The position numbers and the translations under genes were made by a program. 64,000 nucleotides of DNA. Origin: Heterodera schachtii. Lineage: Eukaryota > Nematoda > Chromadorea > Rhabditida > Heteroderidae. Numbering within the stretch: the stretch's first letter is position 1; each line of letters begins with the position of its first letter. Below are positions 1 to 10,592 of the stretch, piece by piece. The notes beneath the pieces were generated by a model. The model was not told where the DNA came from. It searched no databases and saw only the letters and a program-made list of their open reading frames with translations. The stretch lies in NCBI GenBank assembly GCA_023374025.1, contig SIJG01000006.1:945814-1009813 (forward strand), in the 5' to 3' direction.

Positions 1-269
1 GGCCCTCCCGGCTTCCCCGGTGAAATTGGCGAGCCCGGCCGTCCCGGCAGCGAAGGGCTGCCCGGGCCGCAGGGACCGTCCGGCGCCCCGGGCCCTCCCG
101 GACCGCCGGGCCGACCCGGCGAAGACGGCACGACGGGGCACCAGGTGCAGCCAAATGGGAGACCAATCGGCAAAAGTGTTTTTAGGGACCACCGGGAGAA
201 CGGGGAATATGCCCAAAATATTGCGCATTGGACGGCGGCGTTTTCTTCGAGGATGGGACGAGAAGATGA
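1..269 (+). CDS. cuticle collagen, 3' end (partial)
   Basis: This is the last part of a nematode cuticle collagen, a secreted structural protein of the exoskeleton. Frame 1 reads uninterrupted Gly-X-Y triplets from base 1 to 144 ([16 protein letters not shown] and onward). A 41-bp intron (145-185, GTGCAG...TTTTTAG) keeps phase 0. The last exon, 186-269, encodes GPPGERG, then [12 protein letters not shown], then FFEDGTRR and a TGA stop. That non-collagenous, two-cysteine C-terminus is typical of one large group of nematode cuticle collagens and identifies the family and phylum. The N-terminus lies outside the window. An open frame reading through the intron to 429 is not coding, because it would lose the conserved C-terminus. 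The gene converges on NMD3. Confidence 0.95.
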
Positions 270-601
270 GGAAAAACGGAGGAGGAAAAAAGTTTTTGAA
301 AAAGAAATTGCAATTTTTGGGCAATTGACCCAGAATTTATTTGTAAAAACTTGTAAATATACAGAATACAATTTATATAAATATAAGCCAGGAATACTTA
401 GAATCATATTCAAAAAATTCGATAATTAATCGCTAAATTTAAAATATTTTGTTATTTTTAAAATTTCGTCATTAAACAAAAACGGAACAATAACAAAAGG
501 GAAACAAACAAATTGACATCACACATCACAAAAATGATCAGAGGGAAGCGTCAAACAGTATCCACTGGTTACTGTACCATCGCATTCATTTACTGTCTGT
601 T

Positions 602-3401
602 CTACCCCTCTTCCTCCTCCCGCATTTCGACATCGTCCAGCTCCAAATCGTCCAACATTTCCGCGAGTGTCGGCGCTCCCTCAATGTGCTCCTCCTCCCC
701 GCCTTCGCTCAGTGCCGAATCAGCCGCGGCGGATGCCATTCGCTGTCGGTGGTGCCGTTGTTGGGCTGCTGTTCGGTTTGCACTCGTCGCCGTCTGTTTC
801 ACCGACTGCTTTCCGCCTCCCTTCTTGTAAATGTTGATCCGTTCGCGCAATGCCGGATCCTCCTCAATGTCGTCCATGAATTCCTTAAATAATGTAATAA
901 TTTTTTAAATAAATTCCTAAAATTCCATTGTTCCCTTTACCAACAAAATTTTTGCAAAAATTCCGGGTGTATCGTTCCGGCTAACAAAACAATAAGCGGT
1001 TGGTTCAAATTCAAACTGTGCTCACATTGAACTCCCTCTCCACGCTGGCAGTCTCTTCCTGGTCGAGCAGTCTCTTCAGTCGCCACTGTCTCTTGCGCAG
1101 TCGGCGACTCCGATCGTACGCTTTTCTGATCAAAACCTAAACAAGCAAAAAACATAAATACAAATAGAAATGAAGAATCAGCATTAAGTAAAACTGACTG
1201 ACCACATCCGGCACATTTTCCTCTTTCACCGCGTCAAATGTCCGATTGTTCAAATTCGTCTGACAAACATTGTAACCCGAAAAAGGAAAACAATAAGAAA
1301 ATGTTGAATAAAAAATTATTTCGTTGGTAATCAAGGAAAGAGTAGACTTTAGAGACCCATTTGAAAATAAAGCCGAAAAAACTAAATCTAAAGCCAGGGA
1401 ATATTTTTTCATTATGCACCCAAAACGGTGTCGCCGGCATTGAGCAGATGGCCAAGATGAGAACGGCAACAAACGGATTTGGCATCGGAATGTCCGACTT
1501 GGTCACTGTAGTAGGTAGAAATATGCATTAAAAAGTACAGGAAAATTAAAAAATTGAATCGAATGAGATTCAAATTGGGGGGGGGGGGGGGGGCGCACCT
1601 GCGCACCACCCAAACATCGGCCAGTCGGTGCTTTGTGGACACGGACCCATGGCCGTGTGGGAGAACGGCGTAAGGGTCGTCGACCTCCTCCACGTCGACC
1701 ACAAAAAACTCGACAAGCGATTTAGGATGGACCAAAATGTCGAAAGGGTTCTTCCAATAGGTGGTACTGAAATTGGAAAATGTGAAAAAACGGTATAAAC
1801 TAAAAAAGGGATAAATTATATTAAAAAAAACACTTACGCGTTGAGCTCGTACAATTGCAATGTTTGCGGGTTGATCAGTGAGACAACGTCGGTGACGCGA
1901 AGACAGAGGACGAATTGGCCAATGTTGGCGAAGGATTGGGCCAAAGTGCGCGGCAGACAAATGAGCGCGTCCTTCGTGATCGGCACAATGTCCACACAAA
2001 AAGTGTGCTTGTAGTCGTAGAAGTTGCTGCGCACGTCATGCGTAACCAATTGCTGCAAAATTGGGGGGGGGGGGGAGACAATAAAACAAATGCAAAACCC
2101 AAAGCCAAACAGAACGGTGTTTGACGTTACTCAAAAAACCATCAAAATAAAAATTTTGCTTAAAAACTCGAGCATATTTTTAATTATTTTGACCCATTCG
2201 AAGCCCTAAAAATTCTCTGTTACCTGCCAAATTTCAAAAATTTCCAAAAGTTCTTACAATTTTGGCAATCCAATTATATCAAGAATCAAATTTTTTGATT
2301 TATTTAGCAACGTTAATTTTTGTCAAAAATTTACCATTTTATTGTTTTTTGAGTAACGTCCTTTTATAGTTTTTGAGTAACGACTCAGCACCAACAGAAC
2401 CTGGGACTGATGGAATTTAGAAGGCAAGGCCGAGCTGATGAAATCCACCAATTTGCGTGCCTCTTGCTGCCGGGCGAAGAAAAAGTCGATGCCAGTGGGC
2501 ACCGGCTTTATGCCACTTGCCTGGGCCTAAAGAAACAGTTTAAAGTCTAATTAAAAAAGTGATAGGCCAATTCTTTCGTTCAAATTCCTAACCCAAAAAA
2601 AGAGTCGGTTTTAATAAGCGGTCACCTTTTTTATGAAATTTATACAAATTGTTTTACTTTTCTATGCCATCCCTAACCTAATAATGTTTTAAAAATGCGC
2701 GACCTGTGCATTGTGTTTGATTAACAATTGCTCCAAATAGAAAAGCGTCTTTTTGTAGTCGCATCTCTGCCGCACCTGCACACACGCGCGCCAATAGTCT
2801 TTGGCCTCGAAACGGCGGCAGTCATCGCACATCTCAAATTTTTTGGGGAAAATTATTCATTTCCCTAATTAGTTCCTAATACATTATTCCCACTCGTAAA
2901 ATAATGTCGAAAAAGCAATGCAAAACCTGGTTGAGAAGCACAAATTCGACGACCATCGACTGCTGCAGCACGGCACGGGAGAAAACCTCCTTTTGGATGG
3001 TCAGCTTCACTTTGACACGTTTTGAGTGCGGCTCGGTCCACACAAACGCAGCGTCCACCAGCCGCACTTTGGCCATCGCCGGCTTCAGACGGGCCAAGCA
3101 AAGGGCCATCAACTCCTTGGACTCGGGCTTTGCCGCATTCCACGCGTTGGGAGGCACGAAAAAGCGTTCGCAGTTGCGGCACGATTGAAGCTGAGCTAAA
3201 AGGAGGGTTGAAGAGAATTAGATTTTTAAGAAAAATTAAAGAGAATGGACATTGCTTGGGAATCCCTTCGGTGATGTCAGCCCTCGCGCGAACACAGCCC
3301 AAGCACATGTTGGCCGGGTTCGGCGCTATCGGAGTGCCACAGTCACAGCAGGCAATTGTACCCTCGGAGAAAGTGCCAGGTTGAATTTCCAGCTGCTCCA
3401 T
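602..3401 (-). CDS. nmd-3: NMD3, 60S ribosomal subunit nuclear export adaptor
   Basis: NMD3 binds the pre-60S ribosomal subunit and links it to the CRM1 exportin, shuttling between nucleus and cytoplasm. Ten exons were placed: 3401-3251, 3195-2927, 2832-2704, 2526-2401, 2052-1838, 1766-1599, 1505-1420, 1276-1203, 1136-1026, 883-602. They total 1611 nt, 536 residues plus stop (human about 503). The N-terminus has the family's zinc-binding cysteine pairs and phrase (CCDCGTPI, NPANMCLGC, DITEGIPKQ), followed by CRNCERF, RLVDAAFVWTEPHS, MCDDCRRFEAKDYW, YDYKHTF.VDIVPI, THRLADVW-like and SHLGHLLNAGD segments. The tail is acidic and contains the conserved LAEMLDDLEL. Intron 4 carries a small repeat element (2125-2382). 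The junction into exon 8 at 1276 has no AG; the intron reads TTTTTCGG before the exon. Identity is certain; that one junction is inferred from conservation. Confidence 0.95.
2125..2382. mobile_element. short inverted-repeat element, GTTACTC family, copy A
   Basis: The left end CGTTACTCAAAAAACCATC is mirrored at the right by TTTTTTGAGTAACG and, a few bases on, a second TTTTTGAGTAACG. No open frame lies inside. The same ends occur at 10211-10592 and 55339-56353, so this is a dispersed non-autonomous family. It sits in NMD3 intron 4 and would be transcribed in that intron. Confidence 0.65.
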
Positions 3402-3766
3402 AATGAGAATGTGAATTTGCTGTTTCGATGCCTAAAAAATGTTATTTTGGAGATTATGACTTTCAGAAAATTTTGTTCGTTTTCCCGGGCAACCGTTACA
3501 AAATAAGCGAAAAATGCAGAGCGAGCGGCTTTTTTTTGTTCAAATATTCGTTTGTCATAGTGTTTACTTACATTTGTATGTTTTTTTCCTAACGTAAACA
3601 GTTTATGGTTTGGGGTAATATTAATATTTTCTTTTTTTGTTTGGTTTTTTCTAGTTGTGTAAACTTGTGTATGGATGAGTGGGGTTTACCTCAATAGTTT
3701 GTCATCATTATCATCTCCATATTATCTTAATCTTAAGCAATACTCCCTTTTTCCCAAATCTTACAA
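3402..3766. promoter_or_regulatory. shared 5' region between divergent NMD3 and COX5B
   Basis: There are 365 bp between the two start codons, which face away from each other, so both promoters must lie here or overlap. The stretch is AT-rich with T runs. I see no clear TATA box that I would assign to either gene. Confidence 0.5.
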
Positions 3767-4761
3767 ATGAACATGAATCAACTTTTGGTTGGCCGTTCGC
3801 TATTCCCAAAAATCGTCCGCCCTTTCTCGCACACCAAACCCCTTGCCAAGTCTGAGGCTGACCCGGACGATTACGGCTACTTCCCGGACCCAATTGAACA
3901 TTCGTGGGGTTTGGAGAGGAAAATGCTCATCGCTCGTCTGAAGGGTGACGACGTGAGCAAATTTTTGATTTTTACCATTTTTTAAAATAAATTTAACTTT
4001 TTAGCGTTATGAGCCGAAGGTGTATTTCCGCGCTGAACATACCACCCGGGACTATCCGAATTTGGTGCCGGTCCATTTGCAGGACAAAGTCGTCGGGTGC
4101 CTTTGTAAGACAGATTTTGGCGTTACTTTTTATTACGCATTATTAATGTTTATTTTATTAAAATTATAATTATGGCGAATGAGATCAAAGAAAGAAGGAA
4201 CGAATTGGAAGTCATCAATGCTTCAAAAAGTGCATGTAAACCATTATTAGACTAAAATGTTGAGTTTCAGATTTTGTTCGAATTCGGACCCGGGTTCGGG
4301 ATTCCGAAACGGATGCCAAATTCGTGATCAGCAATCCCGAAAATCCCTGAAAAAATGTTTTCGTGGCTTTTGAAAACAAAAATTTTTTCGAAAAATGGCG
4401 GGACCAGCCGTAAACTATTACCGAATCCTTTCATCAATTATTAAATAGCATGAAATATGTACGTACCTTTTATTAAAAAAGCAATCTACTTCCGTAGAGT
4501 TAAAATAAAATATTAATAATTAATAAAAAAATCCAATAAACGCGCTTTTTTAAAGTAGCGCCCATATTTCTTTATTCTTGAAAATTAAGGCGAGCCGGAC
4601 GCGGAGTACGTGAACTATTGGCATATTAGGAAAGGCCAGATGAAGCGATGCGAGTGCGGACATTGGTGAGTTGGAGAAGCGCATTCGAAATTCAAACGAA
4701 AGCCCCTTTCCTTTCCTTTAGGTTTAAGGGTGTGCAAGCCGACCCTGACAGTTTCGCCTGA
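3767..4761 (+). CDS. cox-5B: cytochrome c oxidase subunit 5B (Vb)
   Basis: COX5B is a nuclear-encoded, zinc-binding peripheral subunit of mitochondrial complex IV on the matrix side. Four exons were placed: 3767-3952, 4005-4104, 4590-4665, 4722-4761, all GT-AG and phase-consistent, giving 133 residues (the usual precursor length is about 130). The N-terminus is basic with few acids, as expected for a mitochondrial presequence. The core has DPIEHSWGLERKMLIARLKGDD, RYEPKVYFRAEHTTRDYPNL, then GCLC (first Cys pair) and the RKGQMKRCECGHWF segment (second Cys pair), the zinc site of the family. The ATG at 3767 is preceded in frame by no better start; a second Met follows two codons later. Intron 3 (4105-4589) is long and AT-rich. 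The gene is divergent from NMD3. Confidence 0.95.
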
Positions 4762-5469
4762 ATGCGATGGATGCCAATTGCACTTTGAAGTGATAGGAGA
4801 TCTTATAAAAAGATCAGTTATTTTAATTGTATTTCTAAGATGGTTGGATAAATGTAAAGCTTAGTTTCCGATGTTTAGGCTCAATTCTAATGGTATACAC
4901 TTTTTATTAAATGAGTCCGTTTAAAATTTTGCCTATTAAAATATTTGTAAAATTTTAGTATATTTTTTCAAAAATTTCCGGTTTCCGACGTTTTTGGGGT
5001 CGGAATTCCATTCCGATTCCGAAAAATTTTTTACCCTCGGAATTCCGAAAAGTTTGGGGCCTCGGAATGCCATATCCCTGGTTTGGGCCCTGTATCGCCC
5101 AGTTGGCAATTTGGCTACGCCCCGCCGCTGGCATCGCCCGGTTGATTTGATCCCCATCGGAAATAAAAGAGTGGAAAAGACGATCATGGTTCCCACAAAT
5201 AATTAATGTTGACTTTTACAATGTTTTGAAGACGTGGAATTCGCCTGAAAAAAGCGAGTGAAAGCAAGCGAAAGTCATGTTATTGGAGTAATTAATGTGC
5301 AAGAAATGCTTGAAACACAAAATAATATCGAATTATTCCATAAATTATAATGTTTTTAAAAGCCCATTAATTAGAATCTACAAATTTTAAATGATCGCCT
5401 TTCATTTAGAAATTTAATTAATTAATTTTCGAATAAAAAAGAAAAATAATTCAGGTTTTTCTGCTTTAA
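4762..5469. other. intergenic stretch with ATTCCGA-rich simple sequence
   Basis: No gene is supported here. Bases 4980-5075 are built from overlapping ATTCCGA and TCGGAATTCC words, which also occur in COX5B intron 3 near 4270-4320. An open frame at 4994-5206 has a protein-like end (LATPRRWHRPVDLIPIG) that I cannot assign. Confidence 0.4.
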
Positions 5470-7115
5470 ATGCATTTATTGGCATTTTTATTTTCGTTTT
5501 TCTGTTTTGACTTCGTTTTGGCAGATGAAACGGACAAAAGGCTGAAACTGCGCGTAATTTTCCATCAGAATTTGCCAATGCGCAAAGTCAACATTAGAAT
5601 AAATGCAATTTTCAATGATGGCAACGAAATCGTACAGAAATATTTGAATGGCAAAGACATTGAAATCGAAGTGCCATCACAGGGAGAAAAGAAAGAGAAA
5701 ATTGTTTTGAGATTTTCAATTGTTATAATGGCAAACGAAGACGAAATTAGGCAAAATGAGGGGGAGGAGAACGATGGGACGGCGACGAACACGGCACAAA
5801 ACCAAAGCCAAAATGCCATCCCCAGCCCAAGAAAAAAGGCCATGGCCCAACGGCGGAGTGTCGAAGTGGCACTGTACAAGCCGAACTTTTCAAAAAGGTG
5901 CCCTCCCTACCAAACACAACAAATTTAAATTTAAATTTGGCATAGTTATTTATCCATAATAAAATCTTTCAATTGGTCTGGCCCAAATCGAAACTGTCAG
6001 ATCGGTTAAGACAGACAAACTGATCTGATCATTTATCTGCTGAGAAACCAAATGTCTTGTGCTCAAAATTAATTTAATTTCGCAGGTACATTGTGAATTT
6101 GGGCAGCATGGAACCGACAGATATTTTTTGGCACCGAAAAATTTTTGTTGAAGCAAAAAATGGCGAAGAAAATGCGCCCGAGAATTTTCACTCTTTTTTA
6201 TATGTATGTATCGGCAAAAAATTGCGTTGGGGAAATATTGCCGAACAAATTGAATATGACCAATTGCTGGGATATGCGCCGGTTATTTTTAAAAGTGCCG
6301 TCGACGAAATCCCAACAAATGCCAACAATGACGGCACTGATCAGCAGCAGAGAAAAGTGAAAAGCTAAACTAATAATTATTAATTAATCAACGAGTGAAA
6401 GTCTATTATTAATTAATTAATTAGACATCATTAAGCAACAATTAAATGCATTTTTTACCTCACAAATTTATATGGCAAATTATTATTTTTAATTAATTCT
6501 TTATTGTATTTGCTTGTATTTAGCTTTTGGAATACAACGTCAAAATTCCCATCGATTTGAAGAGCTTGTTTAAGCATAAAATTTTGAATTTAGGAATGCA
6601 TTTATATCGGTTTAACGAGGTAATCCATAAAAATGACATAATTACGGTATTTATAAATAAATATATTTTTAAAATTTCAATAATTTATAAATAATTTCAG
6701 AAAGAGCTGAAAACCCCAAAGAAATTAAGTGATGAAAAAGGCAAAAAAGAAAATTGTAAAAATGAAAATGATCTGTCGGATGAAATTTGTGCAATTTGTT
6801 TGGACCCATTGACCTCTAAAGGAAAGGAAAAGCAAAAGTTTCATTCAACAAAAGGAAAAAATGTAAAATAATTTTAGAATTTTATATATTTTTAAAACTT
6901 TTATTTTTAGCACGAATTTCACAGAATATGCATTAAAAAATGGTTTGATTATTTAAAATAGCACAATTAATTCTTTGTTTTTCTTAAGGATTGAATTTCG
7001 GGAGAAAATTCATTGTCCGTTGTGCAATAAAGAAGCTGAACTGAGCAATGTAAGCACAGAACTTACAAATAGCAATTTGTTTGGTGGACTTGTAAATTTA
7101 TTTATTAATAAATAA
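5470..7115 (+). CDS. secreted protein with a variant RING-H2 finger
   Basis: The predicted protein starts with a signal peptide (MHLLAFLFSFFCFDFVLA) and has no obvious membrane segment after it. It ends in a RING-type zinc finger, the fold used by E3 ubiquitin ligases to bind E2 enzymes. Exons are 5470-5897, 6086-6356, 6524-6619, 6701-6862, 6911-6942 and 6989-7115 (371 residues). The middle is charged and unrecognised. The RING ligands visible are C295, C298, H320, H323, C326, C339 and C342. The expected third ligand, two residues before H320, is a lysine (K318). The finger is split by two introns. Alternatively, the donor at 7050 (AAT|GTAAGC) can splice in phase to the open exon at 7219-7689, giving about 506 residues. 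Secreted RING proteins are known effectors in cyst nematodes; whether this is one is inference. Confidence 0.72.
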
Positions 7116-7218
7116 ATAATTTATTTTTAATTATTCCGCTGGCAAATAAATGCCACTTAAGGCTGACACACATTGGCACAAACTAAAAAAAAAAATCATT
7201 CGTTAAATTTTTGCCCAG

Positions 7219-7689
7219 TTCGGCCAATTTTTGCCCATTTTCTCCGCTCCTTCGGATGCGCCTTTGGCAATGTACACAAATCCCTTGGCCGAGTTGTACC
7301 GTCGTGCGCAAAGTGCCGACAACGCTTTCGTCAAGGCCCAATCGCAATTTGTGTTGGCTTCGATTGTTCGGCAAATCAGCCAAGTTGAGGGACGAGTGCG
7401 CAATTCGTTGGCAAATTTGCACATTTTGATGGCACAATTTCGGCACGATGAGTCATTGTTTGGCGTTGACCGCGGCACTTTTTCAGTGAATGCCAAATTA
7501 ATGAGCTTCATTCGAACTGTGTACAAAGACCCGCACATTATCACAAATCAGCGGGACAGAGAGCAATTCTTTTACGCGTTTGACCTGATCAAATGGGCCG
7601 AAGTTTTTCAAAGTTCGGAGGCAAACGATGCGTTGGAAAGTATGCAACTGATCAGTGAGGAGATGGAGGAGGAGGGCACGGACAAATGA
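7219..7689 (+). CDS. unrecognised exon or small gene, 139-157 residues
   Basis: An open frame runs to a TGA at 7689. It is more GC-rich and more protein-like than its surroundings. As a separate gene it would start at the ATG at 7270 (MYTNPLAELYRRAQ, 139 residues). A possible acceptor at 7218 (TTTTTGCCCAG) lets the preceding RING gene splice into it in phase 0, making it that gene's C-terminus. The sequence is mostly predicted helix with an acidic C-terminus (MQLISEEMEEEGTDK). No signal peptide, membrane segment or known motif was recognised. I cannot choose between the two models from sequence alone. Confidence 0.45.
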   Translation, partial: FGQFLPIFSAPSDAPLAMYTNPLAELYRRAQSADNAFVKAQSQFVLASIVRQISQVEGRVRNSLANLHILMAQFRHDESLFGVDRGTFSVNAKLMSFIRTVYKDPHIITNQRDREQFFYAFDLIKWAEVFQSSEANDALESMQLISEEMEEEGTDK

Positions 7690-8351
7690 CCAAAACCGAT
7701 GGGCCAGAGACCGTTTTTCTGGATTGTGATTTAGCCTCATTTCTTCTGTTCATTTTGTAGTCATTGGATTAGGGGAAAGGGCCATGGGCATGGAGATGAA
7801 AAGCCGAGGAAAAGCAGGGCCAATTGGTCATTGGCATTGCCATCAGTCATTTCATTGGGGGACCAAACTCCAATTAAATGCCTGAATTATATTTATTTCC
7901 AAGCCAATTCTAGGTGAATACTGATCAGTTGACCTCGGCTTTATCTGTCTCTCCAGCGGCTTCTCCCAATTTTACATTTCTTCAATTAACTTATTTTGTG
8001 ATTTTTTATGTTTTCCTCTTCAATTACGCACAACCGATTAAATAATTAATTAGTGTTTAAGAAAATAAAAAAAAACCATTCAATTTATTGGAGAGTGATA
8101 ATTAAGGTTGAAGAGTGTTGTTTTAAATGATATCATTTGATAATCGAACGGAGATGCTCATCAAAAATCAAACATCGATGTTTAGCTATTATGTGGTGGC
8201 ATTGGCTCAATTCTCAAATTTTGAATTAAAAAATCTAAAAAATTTTGGCGAAAATTATGCCAATTTGGCTGTCATGAAAATGAAATGATCGGCAAATTTT
8301 CTTATTCGGTCTCCACTGATTATGCATTTATTCCTTCTGTCCACTTCTGTT
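7690..8351. other. intergenic, no feature seen
   Basis: AT-rich spacer between the 7219-7689 frame and the 3' end of the dioxygenase-like gene. It must hold both 3' ends. No repeat or RNA gene was recognised. Confidence 0.4.
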
Positions 8352-9089
8352 TCATGCGATTGGTTTTGAGTTTTGTTGTTTGTTGAAGCGTTGGAGTTTC
8401 ACGAAATTCTACAACATTAGATTAATTTGTCGCCTCATTAGAATGGAGTGTATTAATTATGCAATTTCCCCCAATTAGTGGCTGACGATGAATTACGGTA
8501 CTCTTCCCCCACCTGTGGCGTCAGCGTTGTACGGTAGTAAGTGCCCTTCGGCACGGCAATGAGGTCCCCGCGGCGCAACAACACTCGGGCCCACTTGTCG
8601 TCGTCAAACTCCACGTCGTAGTACATTTCGCCGTCCAGCACCAGCAGCACACTGTCCTCAACGCTTTCGGACGGTTCGCACATTTCTTTCAACTTAAAAA
8701 GTGGCATAAAATGTGCAAAATATCGCAATTTTAATTTAATAATAAATTAAATTTAAATTTTGCCAATCTTTCTGTGCCCGCCCACCTTCTCCTCCAAATC
8801 GCAGCCCAACCGCTTCTCCACCGTGACCACGTCCGCCCCGCTCACTTTCCATTCGCTTTTGATGCGCGTCAATCGCTTCTTCATCGCCATTGTGTCGTCC
8901 AAATCCACCTGAAATGGCCCAAATTCAAATCTAACCCATTTCATTCTTCTTGGCCAATGCCACCTTGAACAGATGGACACCGGCCATGTCGAGCAGCTGC
9001 GCGTTGGGGATGAATTTGGGCGGGAATACGTGGTGGGGCAGACGCATGTCGCCGCAGGGGTACGCCTCCATCTCCCAGACTTGCAACAT
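8352..9089 (-). CDS. acireductone dioxygenase (ARD)-like protein, metal site lost
   Basis: ARD is a small cupin enzyme of the methionine salvage pathway. Four exons, 9089-8964, 8908-8786, 8692-8513 and 8408-8352, join in phase 0 to give 161 residues (human ADI1 has 179). Family features are present throughout: MLQVWEMEAYPC with MRLPHH near the start, the cupin stretch VLLVLDGEMYYDVEFDDDKW, the GDLIAVPKGTYYRTTL strand and the last-exon NFVKLQRF. All four metal ligands are replaced. The HxHxxxE motif of ARD aligns with Ser91, Ser93 and Ser97, and the fourth histidine aligns with Tyr136. The fold should survive, but iron or nickel binding and dioxygenase activity should not. Frames and splice sites are intact, so this looks like a maintained pseudoenzyme rather than a decayed gene. 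Confidence 0.85.
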
Positions 9090-9481
9090 TTTTTAGTTCG
9101 GGGAAAATGGAAATTTGAAATTAAATTGCTAAAAAAAGATTTTAAAACTTTTAAAATAAATTTTATTTAAATTTGCGCAATTTCGTGTGATTTTATTTTT
9201 GGGCACCGAAGAATATAAATCGCGCCGCAAATGCACTTTAATATTGTGCCTTTTATTCAATCCTTTTGTGGGTCAGAAACAAAAATCCGCATAATCACAG
9301 GCAAAATAAGTGGGTTATTGGGCGATTATTATTATTATCACACGAAAAAATAAATCGCCTTAGGGCGAGTGGAAGGGATTTTGGATTAAAAAACAAATTG
9401 TTTATTTTCAACAATTTTGGTTTGTTTTCAACTTAAAAATTAGACAGAAGAGGGAAGAAATTGAGCCTATAAGTAAATGCG

Positions 9482-9511
9482 TAATTAATTAATTAATTAA
9501 TTAATTAATTA
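9482..9511. repeat. AATT microsatellite
   Basis: About seven tandem AATT units. Similar shorter runs occur throughout the introns of the window. Confidence 0.9.
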
Positions 9512-10210
9512 TACGAATGGTCCACGTGAATTGCCACTGAGTTTTGGTAGGGACAATTACGTGCTGGTTTTTGCGCGTTGTTTCATTTATGCAACAAAAA
9601 TTAAAGGAAAAATAAAAAAAATTGGAAAATTCCAAATCAAAACAAATCAGAAAATAATAAAAATCTGAATTTTCATTTCAATTTCCATTTTTGGAGTGTT
9701 AAAAATTAACCATTCATTCATTCATTCATTTCTGCTGATCAACAAGCAAATTGTGAATTGTTTGTTGTCCCATCGGCGAGTGACAACAATTCCCCCGGGG
9801 CAAACGCAAAAATAAAAAAGTAAGGACACTTTTTGGGTTTGAAGGGTCCCTCTCCCGCTGATTGTTCTTTCGTTGGCGTAGTTTTTGTTTGTAGTTTTAA
9901 GCCTGTTTCAGGGAGGAGGGACGGTAAGTGATACAGTGTTTGATGGGTGGAAAAGATACTGTAGGTGGGGGAGGGGGACGGAATGCGAAAAATGCAATTC
10001 AGAAGTGTGTAAGTGTTGCCAAAAAGTGGCAAACATTGTCCACTGATCAGAGGGCGGGGGGCGGGGAACAATTCTAATCATTATACTGATCGAAAATTAG
10101 GGGGAATAGTCCTAATCACTTTACTGATCGGAAAGTAGTGGGGGGATTGCTGATAATTTGACCATTTTACTGATCAGTGGTTGGGGAAGAAGGCTGCTGA
10201 TCATTCCATG

Positions 10211-10592
10211 ACACTGAAAAACCATCAAAATAAAAAACTTTGACAGAAAATTATTCATAACTTCGCCCAAAATGAATCAAATTTTATAATATTAATAATA
10301 TTCGATAGCCTAAGTGTTTTCTATTATCCTGCAAAATTTCAAAAAATTTCATCAAGTTTCCAAAAAGTTATAAACTGAGAAGCTCAAAAAACCTTGTTTT
10401 TTTAATATTTTTGGCCATAACTTTTTTGAAACTTAATGAAATTTTTTGAAATTTTGCAGGTTAATAGAAAACACTTAAGGCTATCGAATGTTTTTAATAA
10501 TAAAAATTTGGTTGCTTTTGAGCAAAGTTATATCAAAAAAATTTATTTATGGTTTTTTGAGTAACGCCCATTTTGATGGTTTTTAAGTAACG
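10211..10592. mobile_element. inverted-repeat element, GTTACTC family, copy B
   Basis: The left half (GAAAAACCATCAAAATAAAAA ... TTCGATAGCC ... CTATTATCCTGCAAAATTTC) is mirrored in the right half (GAAATTTTGCAGGTTAATAG ... GGCTATCGAA ... TTTTTTGAGTAACG). The two halves together make a near-complete palindrome of about 380 bp. The right end repeats the GAGTAACG word in degenerate form (AAGTAACG). The left terminus has decayed from CGTTACTC. It carries no coding frame. Confidence 0.7.

Noticed and set aside
145..429. Open frame continuing from the collagen repeats
   Set aside because: It reads through a 41-bp intron; splicing restores the conserved collagen C-terminus and a stop at 267-269.
4994..5206. 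Open frame with protein-like phrase LATPRRWHRPVDLIPIG
   Set aside because: The frame starts in ATTCCGA simple sequence, has no family match I know and no linked exons.
9482..9511. Possible CRISPR or satellite array
   Set aside because: It is only an AATT microsatellite; no spaced direct repeats of CRISPR type occur anywhere in the window.
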